Positions 12,001 through 25,689 are shown, numbered from the stretch's first letter. The stretch is 64,000 nucleotides of DNA from Bradysia coprophila (GCF_014529535.1 NW_023503608.1:4402001-4466000); one strand, 5' to 3'. Notes: generated from the letters alone by a model not told the origin. Translations and numbers: made by a program.

Positions 12001-12147
12001 CAAGACTGTAAACTTGGGGTCACCACATCATCAAGGTAATCATCACAGGGTGTGAATTTTTGTATGAAATCGGCCATTTTATCATCAACTGTGGTGTGTT
12101 ACCCGCGTATCGGTATCTGCGTGATCTCCCCAAAGTTTACAGCCTTG
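12001..12147. mobile_element. hAT-type MITE with 8-bp target duplication
   Basis: Terminal inverted repeats CAAGACTGTAAACTTGGGG and, from the other end, CAAGGCTGTAAACTTTGGGG. The 8-bp sequence taattaac is duplicated directly outside both ends (11993-12000 and 12148-12155). An 8-bp duplication with CA-starting ends points to the hAT superfamily. A second copy, truncated at one side, begins at 30689. Confidence 0.78.
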
Positions 12148-12207
12148 TAATTAACTGGTCTTCTGACTTCTTGCTCTGATCATAAAACAGTCTATATGCC
12201 GTCTGTG

Positions 12208-12405
12208 CCAATGAAAGTTTAAACCAGGTATGGTCTATTCATACAAACGCAATGAAAGTTTAAACCAGGTATGGTCTATTCATACAAACTGGAGGACATG
12301 GCGATTTCATATAAACAAACTCACCTCTCATGAGAGGATTATGAGATTGATATGAAATCTCTATGTCCTCCATACAAAGTTTGACATTCGACCATACCTT
12401 GTGTT
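12208..12405 (+). mobile_element. Foldback MITE, copy B, with a 40-bp internal duplication
   Basis: Same family as 11566-11722. A 40-bp segment starting caatgaaagtttaaacc occurs twice in tandem (12209-12248 and 12249-12288) before the arms ggaggacatggcgatttcat and atgaaatctctatgtcctcc. Confidence 0.7.
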
Positions 12406-12472
12406 GACGTTCATAGACTGTTATGATCAGAGCGAGAGAACCGAAAACTAGTTAATTATAACTTGCCTCGGG

Positions 12473-13166
12473 GTACTTGTCAAAATATTGCTTTCTCTTT
12501 CAACATAACACTCTATTGGTCTGTGCTTTCATGAAGTTCAAACAAAGTGAACGAAGTGCACACTGCACAATGTAATTTTGCCTAGCCGCGTTTACAAAGG
12601 TATGTACTATACGCAAAAATGCTGTCACTATATTTTCGCAACATTGGGAATTCAGATTTACTTTGAACATTGAATCGATTGTGTGTATTTTGTGTGATTT
12701 TACTAGATTTTTTATTAATAAGCCGAATTCATTGTTTAATGTCAAGTTATTCATTGTGTGCATCGATATTCGTCGATTCACGTTAATCAAAGTAAGAGCA
12801 AAAAAATTAAAGAAAACAAAATCATTCCGTTATCTATGGCGCCTTTTGTAAGCTGTTGAACTCAACCGGCTAATTATTATCAACAAATGAATGAAGTTAA
12901 AGATTTTGTATCGAACAGTTTATCGACACTTTTAACAACAGAAGTAATAGAATCAGTAATTTTACCGTAATACCCTTGCTGTTTGCAAAAGGTCAAATCT
13001 GATCCGCAAGGTCGTCCAGGACAAAGAAGTATTCTTCTTATCATCAAACCCTTTCATTTCCACTACACATGTTTTGTTTTATACTTTTAAATTGCATCCT
13101 TTTACATGGGAATTATAGGTTATCCACTACATATTCAACCAACTTTGATTTCTTTCTACTTTCCAG
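12473..13166. other. Intergenic and 5' intron region of XPC
   Basis: No coding sequence recognised. About 12880-12990 carries another copy of the short dispersed repeat (atgaatgaagttaaagattt). The end, tttctactttccag (to 13166), is a good splice acceptor six bases before the XPC ATG, so a 5' UTR exon of XPC probably lies in or upstream of this stretch. Confidence 0.5.
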
Positions 13167-13171
13167 GATAG

Positions 13172-16100
13172 ATGTCGGACACAGAGAGTGAGAATGAATC
13201 GGATTTGGACTTCTCGGCATCGGAAGATGAATATGTTCCATCAGAAGATGCAGACTCAGAGTCTGATGATTATCGGGACCAGACGTTCATTGAAGAGCCC
13301 ACCTCTTCTAAAAGGTAATTCGTTTTAAGACTAAATGGGCTGTCTTTCTAATCCGAACGTTTCCGATTTTTAGGATAAAAAAAGGCAAACCAAACTCAGC
13401 GACTCGTAAAGACACCGAAGATGATGACGATTCGGACAGTAGCGTTGAGAATTATCTCGTCAATCCCAATGAAATTGACCTGTCCTCGGACTTTTTCGAT
13501 CCAAACAAAAAAGTCGTTCTGGATGCGCCGAAATTCGATTGCAATGTGGGTTTGAAACTATCCGATTCGGAGGAAGAAGTTTTCGAGGCAGTTCCTTCGA
13601 CGAGCCGGGAATTGTACAATTTCTCTCCGTTGAAAAATGCTCAGGAACAAATGAAGAAAGTGATACAGGATCTGGAAAATTTTCAAGCAAACAATTACGG
13701 CTTAGGCAATGCTATGAAATATTTGGCAATGGGCGAACCATTACTAGCAACAAAGAAATCATCTCAGCCGAAACATAAGGACATTTCGAATTCGTCGGAT
13801 GAATCAGACTTCGAGGAAGTTGAAGAGGGTAAGTGGTTTTCTTTGTCCGACGTAGATGGTCCTTTATAGTTCTCTTAATCGCAACCGAACATCCATTTAG
13901 GGAAGGAAGCTGTTAAAAAAAGCGATGTTGAAGTTCGCATTGGACCTGCCGATAAACAGAAAACTAACAAACTCCAAGCAGACATCGAAGCTTCGATAAA
14001 ACGAAAAATCAACCGTCGAAAAAAGGAAAGTCAGCTCATGATGCACAAAGTCCACTTGCTGAGTTGGATTGCTTATGGAAATTATGTGAATAAGGTTCTC
14101 AACAGTACGAAGCTAATGGAAATGGTTGTCAAATACATTCCATCCGAGAAATGTTACCCCAAAGGTAACAAGTTGTGGCGAAGGAGTGCTCCCACTTTGG
14201 TAAACTTATTTTAAAATCTAATTTTTCAGACAAAACCGATCAACAATTTTTCGAGCAAATCAGCAAATGGTTCAAGACAACAGTCGGACTGAAATCAAAA
14301 GAGCAAAATTGTCCATTGAAATGTTTGCCACCGATTGCGACGTCATTGGCGCTACAAATTCAGTCGAAAATGGCGATCTGCAAGAAAGATTTCGTTTTCA
14401 TTTTCATCATTTTACTGCGTTCTATCGGAATTCAGTGCAGATTGGTGATTAATTTGGGAACCGTACCCATGCGACCGGCAGCTAAGGATCTTTGTGTAAT
14501 TTCAACGAAACCTACAGAGAAATCGAGTTCCAAAGATAAAGCAAAAAAGGACAAGAAATCAACGAAAGCGGACAAAATTTCAAGTCAAGATAAAAAGACG
14601 CGCAAGGATTCGACTACCAGTAAATCGAAGGTAAAGTCTCGAACGAACAGCATCAGTGGAGCAATGTCGGAAATTTTGATGAAAAGCCCAGAACATTCGG
14701 ATCAAAAGAAAAAGACGGAGCATGACAAAAGGAAGAACTTAAAACGAAGTGTGTCGGTACAAAGTAGCTCGTCAGTCAATGATAATGCCAAACGAAGTCG
14801 CATCAAAAGTACCAGCTCATCGAAAGAGTTACAGAATGGCACAAAGCGGAGCACATCCGTCCAGAAACCCACGTCAACGACTAGGAAAGCTTCCAAGTTG
14901 AGTTTAAACAAACAAGAGTCAGTGCAATCGACAGAAGCACCTGTAGCCCTTAACTCGCCAATTTCTCATCACACTAGAATGGGCGTTGCAAGGCGTTCTT
15001 CAGTTGCTGGTTCGCCAACCATTCCTCAGCTGGATGGTGGCGATGACAAGAAGAAGAAAAAATCCAAAAGTAATTTGTACAAAATCAGACTTCCACTTCG
15101 CGCAAGGTCGGTATCCTCACCATCGTTAAATGCCACGTCTATTGCGTTAGTAACACCACCTCGAGGACGAACCAAATCAATTACACCGAGTCTACGATTG
15201 CCATCCATGTCAAGGTCCAAATCCAAATCTCCCGATGTTACATCAGAGCACGCATCACGAAAGTCACAGTTCGAGAAATCCAATGACTCGTCATCGTTGT
15301 CCGCAGAGTCGTCTTCAAAATTGGAAACGTCGTCGATCGAAGAGAATCCCACAACGACAAAGCGTGGAAGGAGAACCTTATATACATCTCCAACAAAACC
15401 CTGGCGTCACTTTGATCAAACAACAAGTAAAGCAAACATCAATGAAAAGTCGACGTCCGAAGCGGAACTTCAACTAAATGCTGAAACGCAACAAATTAAA
15501 GCGGAATCCTCGATCCAAACAACAGCCGAAGCAACGACGCCGTTAAAGCAATCATTAAATCCAGATGAAAAATTGACATCCACAACGAATGACACGAAGT
15601 CAGCTTCTAAGGATTCAACAATACCCCCTATAAAATCGGCTGCATCGAAAAGGTCGCATTCGAAAACTAAATTTGCAAATCCGGATAAAAAGCTGCGTTC
15701 TAAATCGAAAGAGCCGGAATCAACTTCCACCACTGCAACAGTATCTCCAACAAAATCAGCTGCATCGTCCAAAGGGCCGAAATCGAAAACTAAATCATCA
15801 GATCCGGACAAAAAACTGCGTTCCACATCAATAGAACCAAAATCAACCTCCACCACTGCAACAGAACCTCAACCAATACCTGCTGCATCGTCCAAAAGTT
15901 CAAAATCGAAAACGAAATCATCAGATACGGGCAAAAAATTGCCTTCCACATCAGTAGAACCGACATCAACTTCCACTAGTGCAACAGAACTTCAATCAAA
16001 ATCTGCTACATCGTCCAAAAGTTCAAAATCGAAAACGAAATCATCAGATCCGGGCAAAAAATTACGTTCCACATCAATAGAACCAACATCAACCTCCACC

Positions 16101-18005
16101 ACTGCAACAGCATCTCCAACAAAATCTGCTGCATCGTCGAAAAGGTCAAATTCGAAAACGAAATCATCAGATACGGGCAAAAAATTGCGTTCCACATCAG
16201 TAGAACCGGCATCAACTTCCACTAGTGCAACAGAACTTCAATCAAAATCTACTACATCGTCCAAAAGTTCAAAATCGAAAACTAAATCATCAAATCCGGG
16301 CAAAAAATTACGTTCCACATCAATAGAACCAACATCAACCTCCACCACTGCAACAGCATCTCCAACAAAATCTGCTGCATTGTCGAAAAGGTCAAATTCG
16401 AAGACGAAATCAGCAGCTACGTCATCAAGCGCAGTATCGTCGACGAGCAAAGAGAGTGAATCAAAGCCGGTAAAAAGTGCTCTGAAGCGCAAAGCCACCA
16501 TAAGTGTTTCATCGGACAGCGATTTCGCTCCAACTCCGAAAAAGAAATTATCTCCGTCAGTCGACAAACCCTTACCGAAACAGGTGGAAAGATTGAAGAA
16601 GCGCATCGATCGTAGAATATTATCCACTGATGATGAATCCGTTGAACCGACAGTTAAGAAGGACGATATGAACTACTGGATCGAAGTGTATTGTGAAGCC
16701 GAGAGTAAATGGATCTGCATTGATTTGTTCAAGATGAAGGTCAACTGTGTTGACGAGGTTAAGGTAAGTTCACTAAATTTCTGTCGTCGTCAACATATGG
16801 CTATGTATGAAATGGCGTACCACCAAACTCATTTCCATTTCCTTTCCCTAACAGAAAAAGGCAACCAAACCCATTGCATACGTATTTGCATGGAACAACA
16901 ATAATAAAATCAAGGATGTCACGCCGAGATATTGTTCCCAATGGAATACCACTACCAGAAAACTAAGAGTGCAACCGGATTGGCTTGACGAAGCATTGTC
17001 CCGATATAGAGAACCACTGAGTCAGAGATGCGTTGCTGAAGATAGAGAACTCGAGGAAATCCATGCTCAAACACCGATACCATCCTCAATAGCCGAGTAA
17101 GTGCTGACACTTTTGAGATCGTTGAACTAGAATTTACATCTAGTATTACCGATTTACAGATTGAAGAATCATCCGCTGTACGTTCTGCCGCGACATCTGT
17201 TAAAATTCGAAGGAATCTATCCGCCAAATCCTGTGCCAGTGGGATTTATACGTGACGAGCCAATTTATTCCAGACTCTGCGTGCACACACTTCACTCGCG
17301 TGAGATTTGGGTGAAACAAGCTAGAGTCGTGAAGCCGGGTGAAATTCCGTATAAAATCGTCAAGGCACGTCCAAAATGGGATCGTGTAAGTGTGAATGGT
17401 TTCTCGATTACCAGTCTGATTGCATCACAAGTAAATTTCTTTTCAGTTATCAAATAAAATGCTCGAACCACTACCACTGGAAATTTTCGGACGATGGCAA
17501 ACTGGACCGTATATACCACCGACCGCTGAGAATGGAATTGTGCCACGAAATGCATATGGAAATGTTGAACTATTTAAGCCGGAAATGTTGCCAAAGAAAA
17601 CCGTTCATTTGAGACGTAAGTTGATGCAGAATGTTGCAGTCGACCATGCGTCATTCGTTTCATTAGGACCTGTTTGAACGAATTTTTTTCCGAATTTCAG
17701 TTGCCGGCCTAAATCGTGTTTGTGCCAAATTGAAAATTGATTGTGCTCAGGCGGTGGTCGGATTTGACTTCCACGGAGGCAGTTCACATCCCACGTTCGA
17801 CGGATTCGTTGTGTGCGAGGAATTTGCCGAGCTCGTGACTGAACGATGGTGCGAGGAACAGGAGGAATCTCATCGCAAAGCGCAAGAGAAACAGAAACAA
17901 AGGGTGTACGATAATTGGAAGAAGCTGATCAAGGGACTGTTGATCAGAGAACGTCTCCAACGGAAATACAATTTTGCTGGCAAAGATGAACCGAAGGGGA
18001 AGTAA
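13172..18005 (+). CDS. Xpc: XPC/Rad4 DNA damage recognition protein
   Basis: Eight coding exons: 13172-13314, 13374-13828, 13901-14164, 14230-16763, 16855-17096, 17160-17385, 17447-17615, 17701-18005. Phases agree and the product is 1445 residues. The acidic N terminus (residues 1-200) is followed by the transglutaminase-like Rad4 domain, starting [16 protein letters not shown] and [15 protein letters not shown] low-complexity Ser/Thr/Lys insert (about 385-1095) splits it; it resumes at [20 protein letters not shown] (about 1101). Then come BHD1 ([20 protein letters not shown], about 1215), BHD2 and BHD3 ([20 protein letters not shown], near 1365). In other animals XPC senses helix distortion and starts global-genome nucleotide excision repair with Rad23 and centrin; the fly orthologue is Mus210. 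A disordered insert at this place is known in metazoan XPC, but its internal repeats here are unusual. The family assignment is firm; exon edges are good splice-site calls. Confidence 0.95.
15697..16430 (+). repeat. 123-bp coding minisatellite in XPC
   Basis: About six units of 41 codons, each like [16 protein letters not shown] followed by .EP.STST.AT. Two alternating versions ([15 protein letters not shown] and [14 protein letters not shown]) form a 246-bp higher-order unit that looks recently duplicated (near 15998-16243 and 16244-16400). The frame is kept throughout because 123 is a multiple of three. Confidence 0.88.
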
Positions 18006-18154
18006 TTATTGTGGCCATGTGGCCAGGGTGAAAACGAGTGATTGTGATTTTAAAACGGGTATTTAGTGCGTCTCTAAGATTCTTTTTAAGTGTTTTGTAA
18101 ATTTTTCGGATTAGTATTTTGTTCATAATTTAATTTCAATTTCTCTTTGGTTTC

Positions 18155-18160
18155 AATAAA
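18155..18160 (+). terminator. Poly(A) signal of XPC
   Basis: AATAAA about 150 bases after the XPC stop. Confidence 0.55.
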
Positions 18161-18760
18161 ATTAAAGTTTTGTAAACGATCTGTTTTGCCTATTGCTGAT
18201 AGGGAAAGAAATTCGCCAGAATAGGCTCGGAGCGATTTAATTTCAGAACTTCCATCGCAGAGCGGGGGCTTTATCAACAAGCAAAGTTTGAAGTGAAATT
18301 CACTTAGTGAATGTCTCTCCCCGTCTATCAGTCGTTTTATTTTAAAAGTATGCTCGAAAAATTAATCTTTTCGACGTTTCCAATGGTCGTATAAAAGTCC
18401 AGCACATTTTCATGCAAAAAATCAAACGGTCAACGCATTTCAAGCAAAAGTACTTCTAACGAAAGCTGCCAAATAGAGTACGATTTTGTATGAAAAAACT
18501 TGAAGAGCGTTGAACGGACGCATAAAAGTCGTCAGGCTATAAAAGAATCGTTCGCAGGAATGGTTTTTTCAACTAATTGATTCAACTAACAGTGCGGAAC
18601 AATGGTTTTTTCAACTAAATGGTCCAGATATTGGAACCGACTTTTCTAGGATGTTTTTTGTATGTCCCGGACTAACCCATGTGAAATTTATTTTTGAATC
18701 GGACACACATTTTTGTTTTCGGACGTTTATGGTGCTATCGATAGGGAATTTCGAGGTGAT

Positions 18761-18945
18761 CTTAAAAGATGTTTATGAACTCATTTAATGAAGTTCACAT
18801 GCAAGGTGATATATTCTGATATTTCTTAACACTTTCAGTAGTCATTCGGTGACCAAAAGTACTCAATGATCTGTATGTCTATGGACTTGAATATATCATG
18901 TGCATGTGAATTTCATTAAATGAGTTCATAAACATCTTATAAGAC
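18761..18945. mobile_element. Foldback MITE of about 185 bp
   Basis: Inverted arms of about 45 bp: aagatgtttatgaactcatt on the left against aatgagttcataaacatctt on the right, continuing through cacatgcaaggtgatatatt and aatatatcatgtgcatgtg. Confidence 0.75.
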
Positions 18946-19659
18946 ATAATTTGTAATTTTATTTCGGTTAAAATTGGAAATGAAAAACTGTCTCAAAAAT
19001 CTATCGAGTAGGTCGACTTACCCACATATTTGACATCGTGAAGTATACAAGCCCGATAGCGAATAGGGCAAGTTTGGTATTTTTGGAAAGGTGTAGTCTC
19101 AGGCTATGAGATATAGTAGCAACTGAAACTATATCCAGCAGTGGATGATCTAGACATGACCAGAAAGGTTCCCAATGGTGAAAAAATCAGTGAAAGTTGT
19201 TCAAAGTAAAAATGTTAAATTTCTTGTTAGTGCAATAAATTGTACGGTAGACCAGATTCAACCCGTACATAGCAATTAATCTCATTTTTAGTAGAACTTT
19301 CCATACATTTCCATTAAAAAATCTCAGGAATGTGGGCCCCTATAAGAAACGTTTTTAAGATTTTTTGAAAAAATTGAAGATCCCCCTCCCAATTTTTTGA
19401 TATGTTCAATGAGATGTGCTAGTCTTCATTTTAAGCCACTAAAATGAAAAATCGGTTGGGGTGCTCATCGACCCGACGATACTTTTATTAGAATTGTCTG
19501 TCAATTCTCTACAATCTACCATTAGATCAAAACCGACCGGGTCGTTTCATACCGCGGTAAAATTTTCTGAAAAGGCCATAATTTTGAAATTTTCTTAGAG
19601 CCGGAGAGGTCGTTTTAAAAAAAACTTCTATGAAATGTGTGAAATAGTCATTTGTGTAC

Positions 19660-19858
19660 CTGTTTTGGACGATTGATTTTAGGGAATTTCGCGGATTGTA
19701 GGCCGAACGATAGATAGATAGAACGAAGTGAGGTCTACAAGCGAAAGTGCCTTAAATCAACCGTCCCAAACAGGTGCACATGTGAGTTTTCATGAAGAGG
19801 GCCGGAAACCCGAGAAAATTCGAAAAATTGCCCTCATTTTCGGCCCCGAAGCATAAAA
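19660..19858 (+). repeat. Dispersed palindromic repeat, copy 1
   Basis: About 85-90 percent identical by eye to 35200-35393. The core is an inverted repeat: acctgttttggacgattgat against atcaaccgtcccaaacaggt. This copy has an extra gatagatagata run after ggccgaac, absent from the other copy. Confidence 0.75.
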
Positions 19859-20367
19859 AGAGAATTGACTGCTTTTAGCTTAAATATAGAAAATATTCGG
19901 AGGCTGATGAAATGACAGTAGGCACTGCATTTTTTGTAAATATAGATGATTTCGTTTCGTTGTATTAGTTAAAACATACAATGCAAACAATTCTAGACGT
20001 TAGCTTTTATCACTAGCCTTCAAATTTGACACTTGTTAATTCAGTGTTCATGCTAGGAGCAGTGCTGTGGAATTGATAACTTTATATAGATTATTTATCT
20101 GATTGTTTCATATTTTTGCCAATTTTTAAATTTCGGTTTCGTTAAAAGTTCGGTCATTGTGTTCATTGTTTAGTTACCAAACAGGTAGATGTCGTTCTCG
20201 AATCATTTGATGACATTTAAGCGCCATAATCCGATTGTCAAAGTGACAGCTAGCATCAGTTTTGGAGGGAATTACAATAATTGTTGCATTTTTCGCCATT
20301 GACGAGTCGTAATCTTCTAGTTTAATTTTAAGTAAATTATCAATTAAAGTGATTCAATTCTGCGCAA

Positions 20368-23300
20368 ATGGCGCAGCCATCGGTGACACAGTATTTCAAT
20401 TCACGTAAGCGTTCAGCCGCCGACGATGTGTGTACGAGAAAAAGTAAAATAATCCATTTGGAAGACGGCGGCCACGACAACCAAGCAAATTTTCTTAATG
20501 ACAAAAAAGTCTTGTTGAACGAATTGACGACCATCGAACCGAAGGCTTCACCACGCTTACATGCCAATACTAAAAACAAAACTGTGTCGGGCTTGATTGC
20601 CGACGGTCGAAAAACCATAGCAACTAGACGACGATCTTGCATTAAGCGATCCGATCCACAGAAGGCTGAATCCAATCAACCAAAAATCGTTCGATTCACA
20701 CTTGCTGGCGCTCTGTCGCCCAAGAAAAAGCAAAAAGATGAAGCCAAATTGTCGGCTGTGTTTGGGAACTTGGAAAATGTTGTTCGCAAGGAAGTGGACT
20801 TGCATACACCGACTAAGGAACAGCAATTGGCTGAAGCGAAAGCCGAACAGGACAAACAAGCCGTGTTGAATATGTCGCTCGGAGACATTAAAAAGAAAAT
20901 TATCAAGAGCGACCGATTGAAAGACCTTAAAGAGTCACTGAACAAACTGCGGTCAATGGAGGAAACCCGACAGAAGTGCATCAAACAGAATGGATCAGTG
21001 TCTAGTAACTTCGAACGAGACCCAGCGTTGCCGCCAGTGACACAAAAAATCGATGGAACGTTAGGAGGGAATTTGAAGAAATTCGATCACATCGAATTGG
21101 AAGTACTTTCCAGGTAAGAGACATTGACAATTTCAGACATTTATGATTTGAAGGAGGGTTTGGGGGTCCAGTAAGTGGAGGTTTTCATTCAGCTTTCGAA
21201 AAGAATTTATTAAGATTGTTGAAGCTTGGAATTCATTTCCATTGATTGAAATATTTTGTTTCATCGTACGTGACGAATCCCATCAAACTCATGGTGATGT
21301 TTTCACTGACCTTTGAATGACTTGTTGATAACAATGATGTAAAATCAGTAAATTGCACTGGCTGCAGTTATTTAAGTCTCAACAAATGGAAATTCATTTT
21401 ACATAACACCACACACAAAGCGAACGGATAATTACATAAATTCCATAAATTCTGACCCGAATTCGATTTGTTGATGTTCTTATTACCTACAAAAAACGAA
21501 AGAAAAGAAAACTACCTGCGATCGTAACATTTCAGTTGAAATGAATGCATTGGTGGAACCAGTTCGGTTGCATTACAACTCAAGAACCAGATGTTTTTGT
21601 TAGAAAAAGTTGGGGTGAATTTTGGATTTTGTTTTTCGAATCAGTTCGGTTCATTACTACCGGTCTGTGTCCATCAATATTGGTGATGATCGTTTGTTTG
21701 TTTGTTTTTACATTTCTATTTTGGCATAGACGGTACATGCGATCCATTTACGAAATTTCAAGCGATTTGGACTTAAATTAGATTTTGGCATTTTCGGTAT
21801 GGTTAATGAGTTTTCAAGTGTTATAGGATTCTGTTAAGAAATTCACAAAAATTTATTTCTGTTACTCTTGGTTCTCCCAATATTAGTAGTGAGAATCTGA
21901 CGTCAGATAAGAATCACTGACCTGGATTGTTACCTAGGAAATGTGTCTGTACATTGGTGATCGGTAGTTGTTGCAAGAGGACACTTTACAATACCTTCCT
22001 TACGCGAGTGTTCTCACGTCAATTCATTATGCACCGTTATGTTACATGCATTGAAAAACTACCCAAGGAGTAACTAACTCTCACACTGACTGTAGGAGTG
22101 TATTCAATGCTAATAAATCTTTCACAGACGACAATCATATCGAATCCGTAACTTCTATCTAAATAATTTCAATAGATTGATACAATTTTATAGGCGCGGT
22201 TCAATTACCTATTAACAGCCGCAGCTATTGCTTAGCTAGCTCGTCATAGCAATTGTATCTACAAAGACCGAAACGTTTCCCATTAATGTGTTAACTACAC
22301 AATAATGACAATAATGTACTTCAAGTTCTCTGTGACCTGCAAGCACTCATATCTGCATTACGCATTTTAATTCATTTTTAAAATTAAAACAGAAAACGCA
22401 AATCAATCGATATGGGTACCCCAGATCACACACCAGAAAAACAGCTGATATTGCAGCCTGTCTGGTCTGTGCGTTATCATCAATTCAATAACACGTCCAT
22501 ATTCAGTACAACAATTGTAATTATCAAGGTAGAATGCAAATCAAGAGACATTCTGCGTCGTCTAAGGTGAAAAAAGTTTTTGTTTTATTGTGTCGTTTCA
22601 AGCAAATTCTTCGGTCAATTGATGCAATAGAATTTGATAGTAAATTAGCGTACACAACGAAACGACAGTTCATTGTAAAAATGGGTTCGTTGCCGATGTT
22701 GGTGAGCTTGACAAGGTGAATGAAAATGAAAATTCGTTAAAATTTATTTCTTTTTTTTTGCGTTGAGTTCATTTAACTTTGCACGAATGCAGTAGACGAT
22801 TTTTTTGTGATGTGTTTGTGAAATTTGAAATATGATTAATAACCGACGTAAAAGTACTCACCTCTGCAGAATCGTTATTTTTTGCAAGGAATTTTTTCTG
22901 TTCCTAAAATAAATGATGTGTTTGTAGTAGATGCGCGTAGTTCATTGTACCTAGAATGTTTATTTCATCTGTAATGTGTAACGAGGATATCTCTTATAAC
23001 AACTCTTACAGCAACTCCATTAAATCCAGTGCAAACACAGCTTATTTCTGCGACGTTAACACTGTACAAGAAAGTCTACCTATCGCGGACGCAAACCTCA
23101 AACATTGCATTGTACCTAGTAAGAAACGGGTACACACTTCGATACACATGCCATGTAGGAATCGTATGCCTGTTATCCAATTTTTTCGGTTAAAACTGTT
23201 GAACGGATACTTTCGTAGATACGCACGAAAACTTGAACGAATTACGGAAGGAAATGGCGAAACCAGAGTTTGTCGCCTATTTTTGTAGACATTGTCTTCA

Positions 23301-24665
23301 ACAGATGCCCATCCATTTCTGCTGTTCCTGTTTTCTCTTATCTAATCAAATTTCTTCTTACTTTTCAGCCCGAAAAAAGGATTATGCACTCCGACCAAGC
23401 CAATGCTTGCATCGCCTTTCGCCGATGGTCGAAGCAAAGAATTGATGTCACCGGTTACACCGCGACGATTGTTCAGCCCAACCAAAGAATCGCCATCGAA
23501 AACGTTGCCAGCCTACCAACGATTCCAATCGCTAACGGAAAGTGGTCGTCCCACGCTTCAATTGCCATACAAGTATCGCTGTTTGGCCGAAACGTTCAAA
23601 TGTGTCGACACCGTGTGCTCGATGTTTTTCAATCGACGCGAAGCGATTACCATGAAAAAGCTGAAACCAGCTGTTCAACGCATGATGCGAAAGAATTTCT
23701 CCGAAACGTCACTGGCTCAAATCAACCATTTGTATCCCGAAGCCTATAAATTTTCCCAGAAGAAAACGTCGAATCCGGGTTCACTGACGAAATACGACTA
23801 TTATCAATTGGTGATCATACCAAATGTGACCGAAAGTAGTGCAACTGTTACCAATACGACCAACAATGACGACATTATTAAGTCAGGCCAGCAAAAATCG
23901 ATGAACCCTCAAGTGATGATTGAGCGGCAACAGCACTTTCACAAATTGTTGTTAGATATTGTAAAGGCTGAACATAACAAATTTCTGCAAAACCTCAATC
24001 CACCGATGAACATCAATCCGGACAAAGTAACGCGTTGGCATCCTGAATTCGATTTGCAAAGCTGTCCGGACGTAGCTCAAAGAGAATTGCCGCAGCCACC
24101 AAACGTTGAAAAGTTTTCTTCAGCCAAAGACATTTTGTCAACCGCTCGTAACTTGTTCGATTGTGCTACACCGAAGGAACGAATGATGCAACGCTACGAG
24201 GCAAAGCAAAAGTTGGAAAAGAAACCGGAACTTGTGGAACCGAAAGCTTACGATCCAGTCGCCACTGTTCTGAAAGGTGTTCCAAAATCACTGATCGAAC
24301 GGATTCGTGCTCGTCAGGCAGCTAAGGCCTTAGATTCGATGACACGTCGGCCGTCGCAGGACCAGGAGAGTAATAATTTTGCAAGACTGCCCGATTTGGC
24401 GCGACACATCCGGAACATTTTCGTAACGGAGAGTAAGGGTGTGCTGGATTTGGATTTTGTTTTAACAAAACTTGAAAACAGCTACCGTGAACGCATTCCC
24501 CGTAATGATATGAAAGACCTGCTCCAATTGCTGGCCAAAGAGACACCGACTAATTGGCTAACATTTCCACATCTACGGGACAGAGATTTCCTGAAGGTAA
24601 ACAAAAGCGTGGACTTGAGTGAAATCATTAAGCAATTGGAAGCTAAGGCTGAAGAGAAACGCTGA
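20368..24665 (+). CDS. dup: Cdt1 / double-parked DNA replication licensing factor
   Basis: Two coding exons, 20368-21113 and 23369-24665, joined across a 2.25-kb intron in matching phase; 680 residues. The N terminus QPSVTQYFNSRKR is a PCNA-interacting (PIP) box with a basic residue at +4, as in the Cdt1 degron read by CRL4-Cdt2. A long basic, disordered region with SPKK-type CDK sites follows. The geminin-binding domain begins at LPYKYRCLAETFKCVDTVC (about residue 312). The C-terminal winged helix that binds MCM covers about residues 589-660 (LPDLARHIRNIFV to TNWLTF). In animals Cdt1 loads MCM2-7 with ORC and Cdc6 in G1, is inhibited by geminin and is destroyed in S phase. The degron has TQ where the canonical form has TD. 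An extra small exon inside the intron cannot be excluded, but the phase needs none. Confidence 0.93.
21545..21781 (+). CDS. Possible small single-pass membrane protein nested in the Cdt1 intron
   Basis: A 78-codon frame with an ATG and a hydrophobic segment around residues 43-60 (ILVMIVCLFVFTFLFW) followed by basic residues (HRRYMRS). This looks like a type III or C-tail-in membrane anchor. A good splice acceptor (acatttcag) lies about nine bases upstream, so it could be the last exon of a nested gene. No family is recognised, and an AT-rich intron can give such a frame by chance. A frame join to Cdt1 is not required. Low confidence. Confidence 0.25.
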   Translation: MHWWNQFGCITTQEPDVFVRKSWGEFWILFFESVRFITTGLCPSILVMIVCLFVFTFLFWHRRYMRSIYEISSDLDLN

Positions 24666-24781
24666 ACATAGAACGTAGAACATTGTTTAAGACATTAAGT
24701 TTTAATTATCACTTTTTAAGTTTGGTTGAGTGAACTTTTTTTTAAAGGTTGTTCAGCTGTTGAATTCTGTTTCTGTTTGAG

Positions 24782-24787
24782 AATAAA
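24782..24787 (+). terminator. Poly(A) signal of Cdt1
   Basis: AATAAA about 117 bases after the stop codon. Confidence 0.55.
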
Positions 24788-25689
24788 CGGCACTTTTGAC
24801 CATGTTTTAAACGATAATTTTGGAATTCAATTTTTTTTCAATAGGCCCGGCTAACAAACAAAATTAGTTTTTAATGGTAAGTTAGAATGCTGTAAAATCC
24901 CGTAAAATGTTCCAGAGAGGGAAATCAGAATCGAGAGGCCAAAGTTAGAATTCTATTCCTGATTATCACACTTCACTACACGAAAAACATTGGTTCCACG
25001 ACTTTCATTTTACATTTTAGCTGGCAAGTACAGAGAGGAAAATCCAAATCGACGTTAAATTTGACAATAAAATTCAAGGCCTGTCGAGCTATATAAGCTT
25101 GACCTTGACCTTGCAACATCCGAGCAGGTCCCTGTGGACATTCCCAGAGAGTTCGAACGTGAAAACACTGACAATGGAGTTACCACTTGGTTTTCTCTCT
25201 TACACTCACAATTCTTATTGCTAAGAAAGCGCTGGGTCGCTAGTCGGTATGCAGTAGACTTACATACTAACAACAATTACCGTCGCTTGACCAAGTGATC
25301 GGACTAACTTCACGGCAGCGGGGAGATGAACCGACCACCTGAGCTCTTTCATTGCTCGGAAAACATTGAGGTATAACACAATACAATCTGACACAATATA
25401 ATGCCACAATGAGAAATCAATTATCTGATCAATTAGTCGTTCGAATCTCACCTGTTATAACTTTGCAATTACCTGTCTTATGGAGACTCATGTTAATACG
25501 CTGTCCATACCATTTGTTCCGTTCACATTACGTCCTTGGATTTCCATCAACATTCCCATATTTGTGGACCTCCAACGGGCATTCATTCCCTCGAACGTGC
25601 TGCTTAGCTCGTGCAAGGGTGGTGAAATTGCTTATGAGGCCTAATTCCACATTCCATAATCATTCCTTTATTCTTCCTACTCGTCGAAA

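Larger units (their letters stand above)
11986..12472. mobile_element. Composite inverted-repeat element carrying nested MITEs
   Basis: About 45-bp inverted arms bound this stretch: gttgtaattaac...ctctgatcataaaacagtctat on the left and atagactgttatgatcagagc...ttaattataac on the right. The left arm is split by a complete MITE (12001-12147). The middle holds foldback copy B (12208-12405). The order of insertion follows from which arm is interrupted. Confidence 0.6.
18161..20367. other. Intergenic between XPC and Cdt1
   Basis: No gene. Contains a foldback MITE (18761-18945) and a dispersed repeat (about 19660-19858). The last few hundred bases should hold the Cdt1 promoter; no core element was certain. 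Confidence 0.5.
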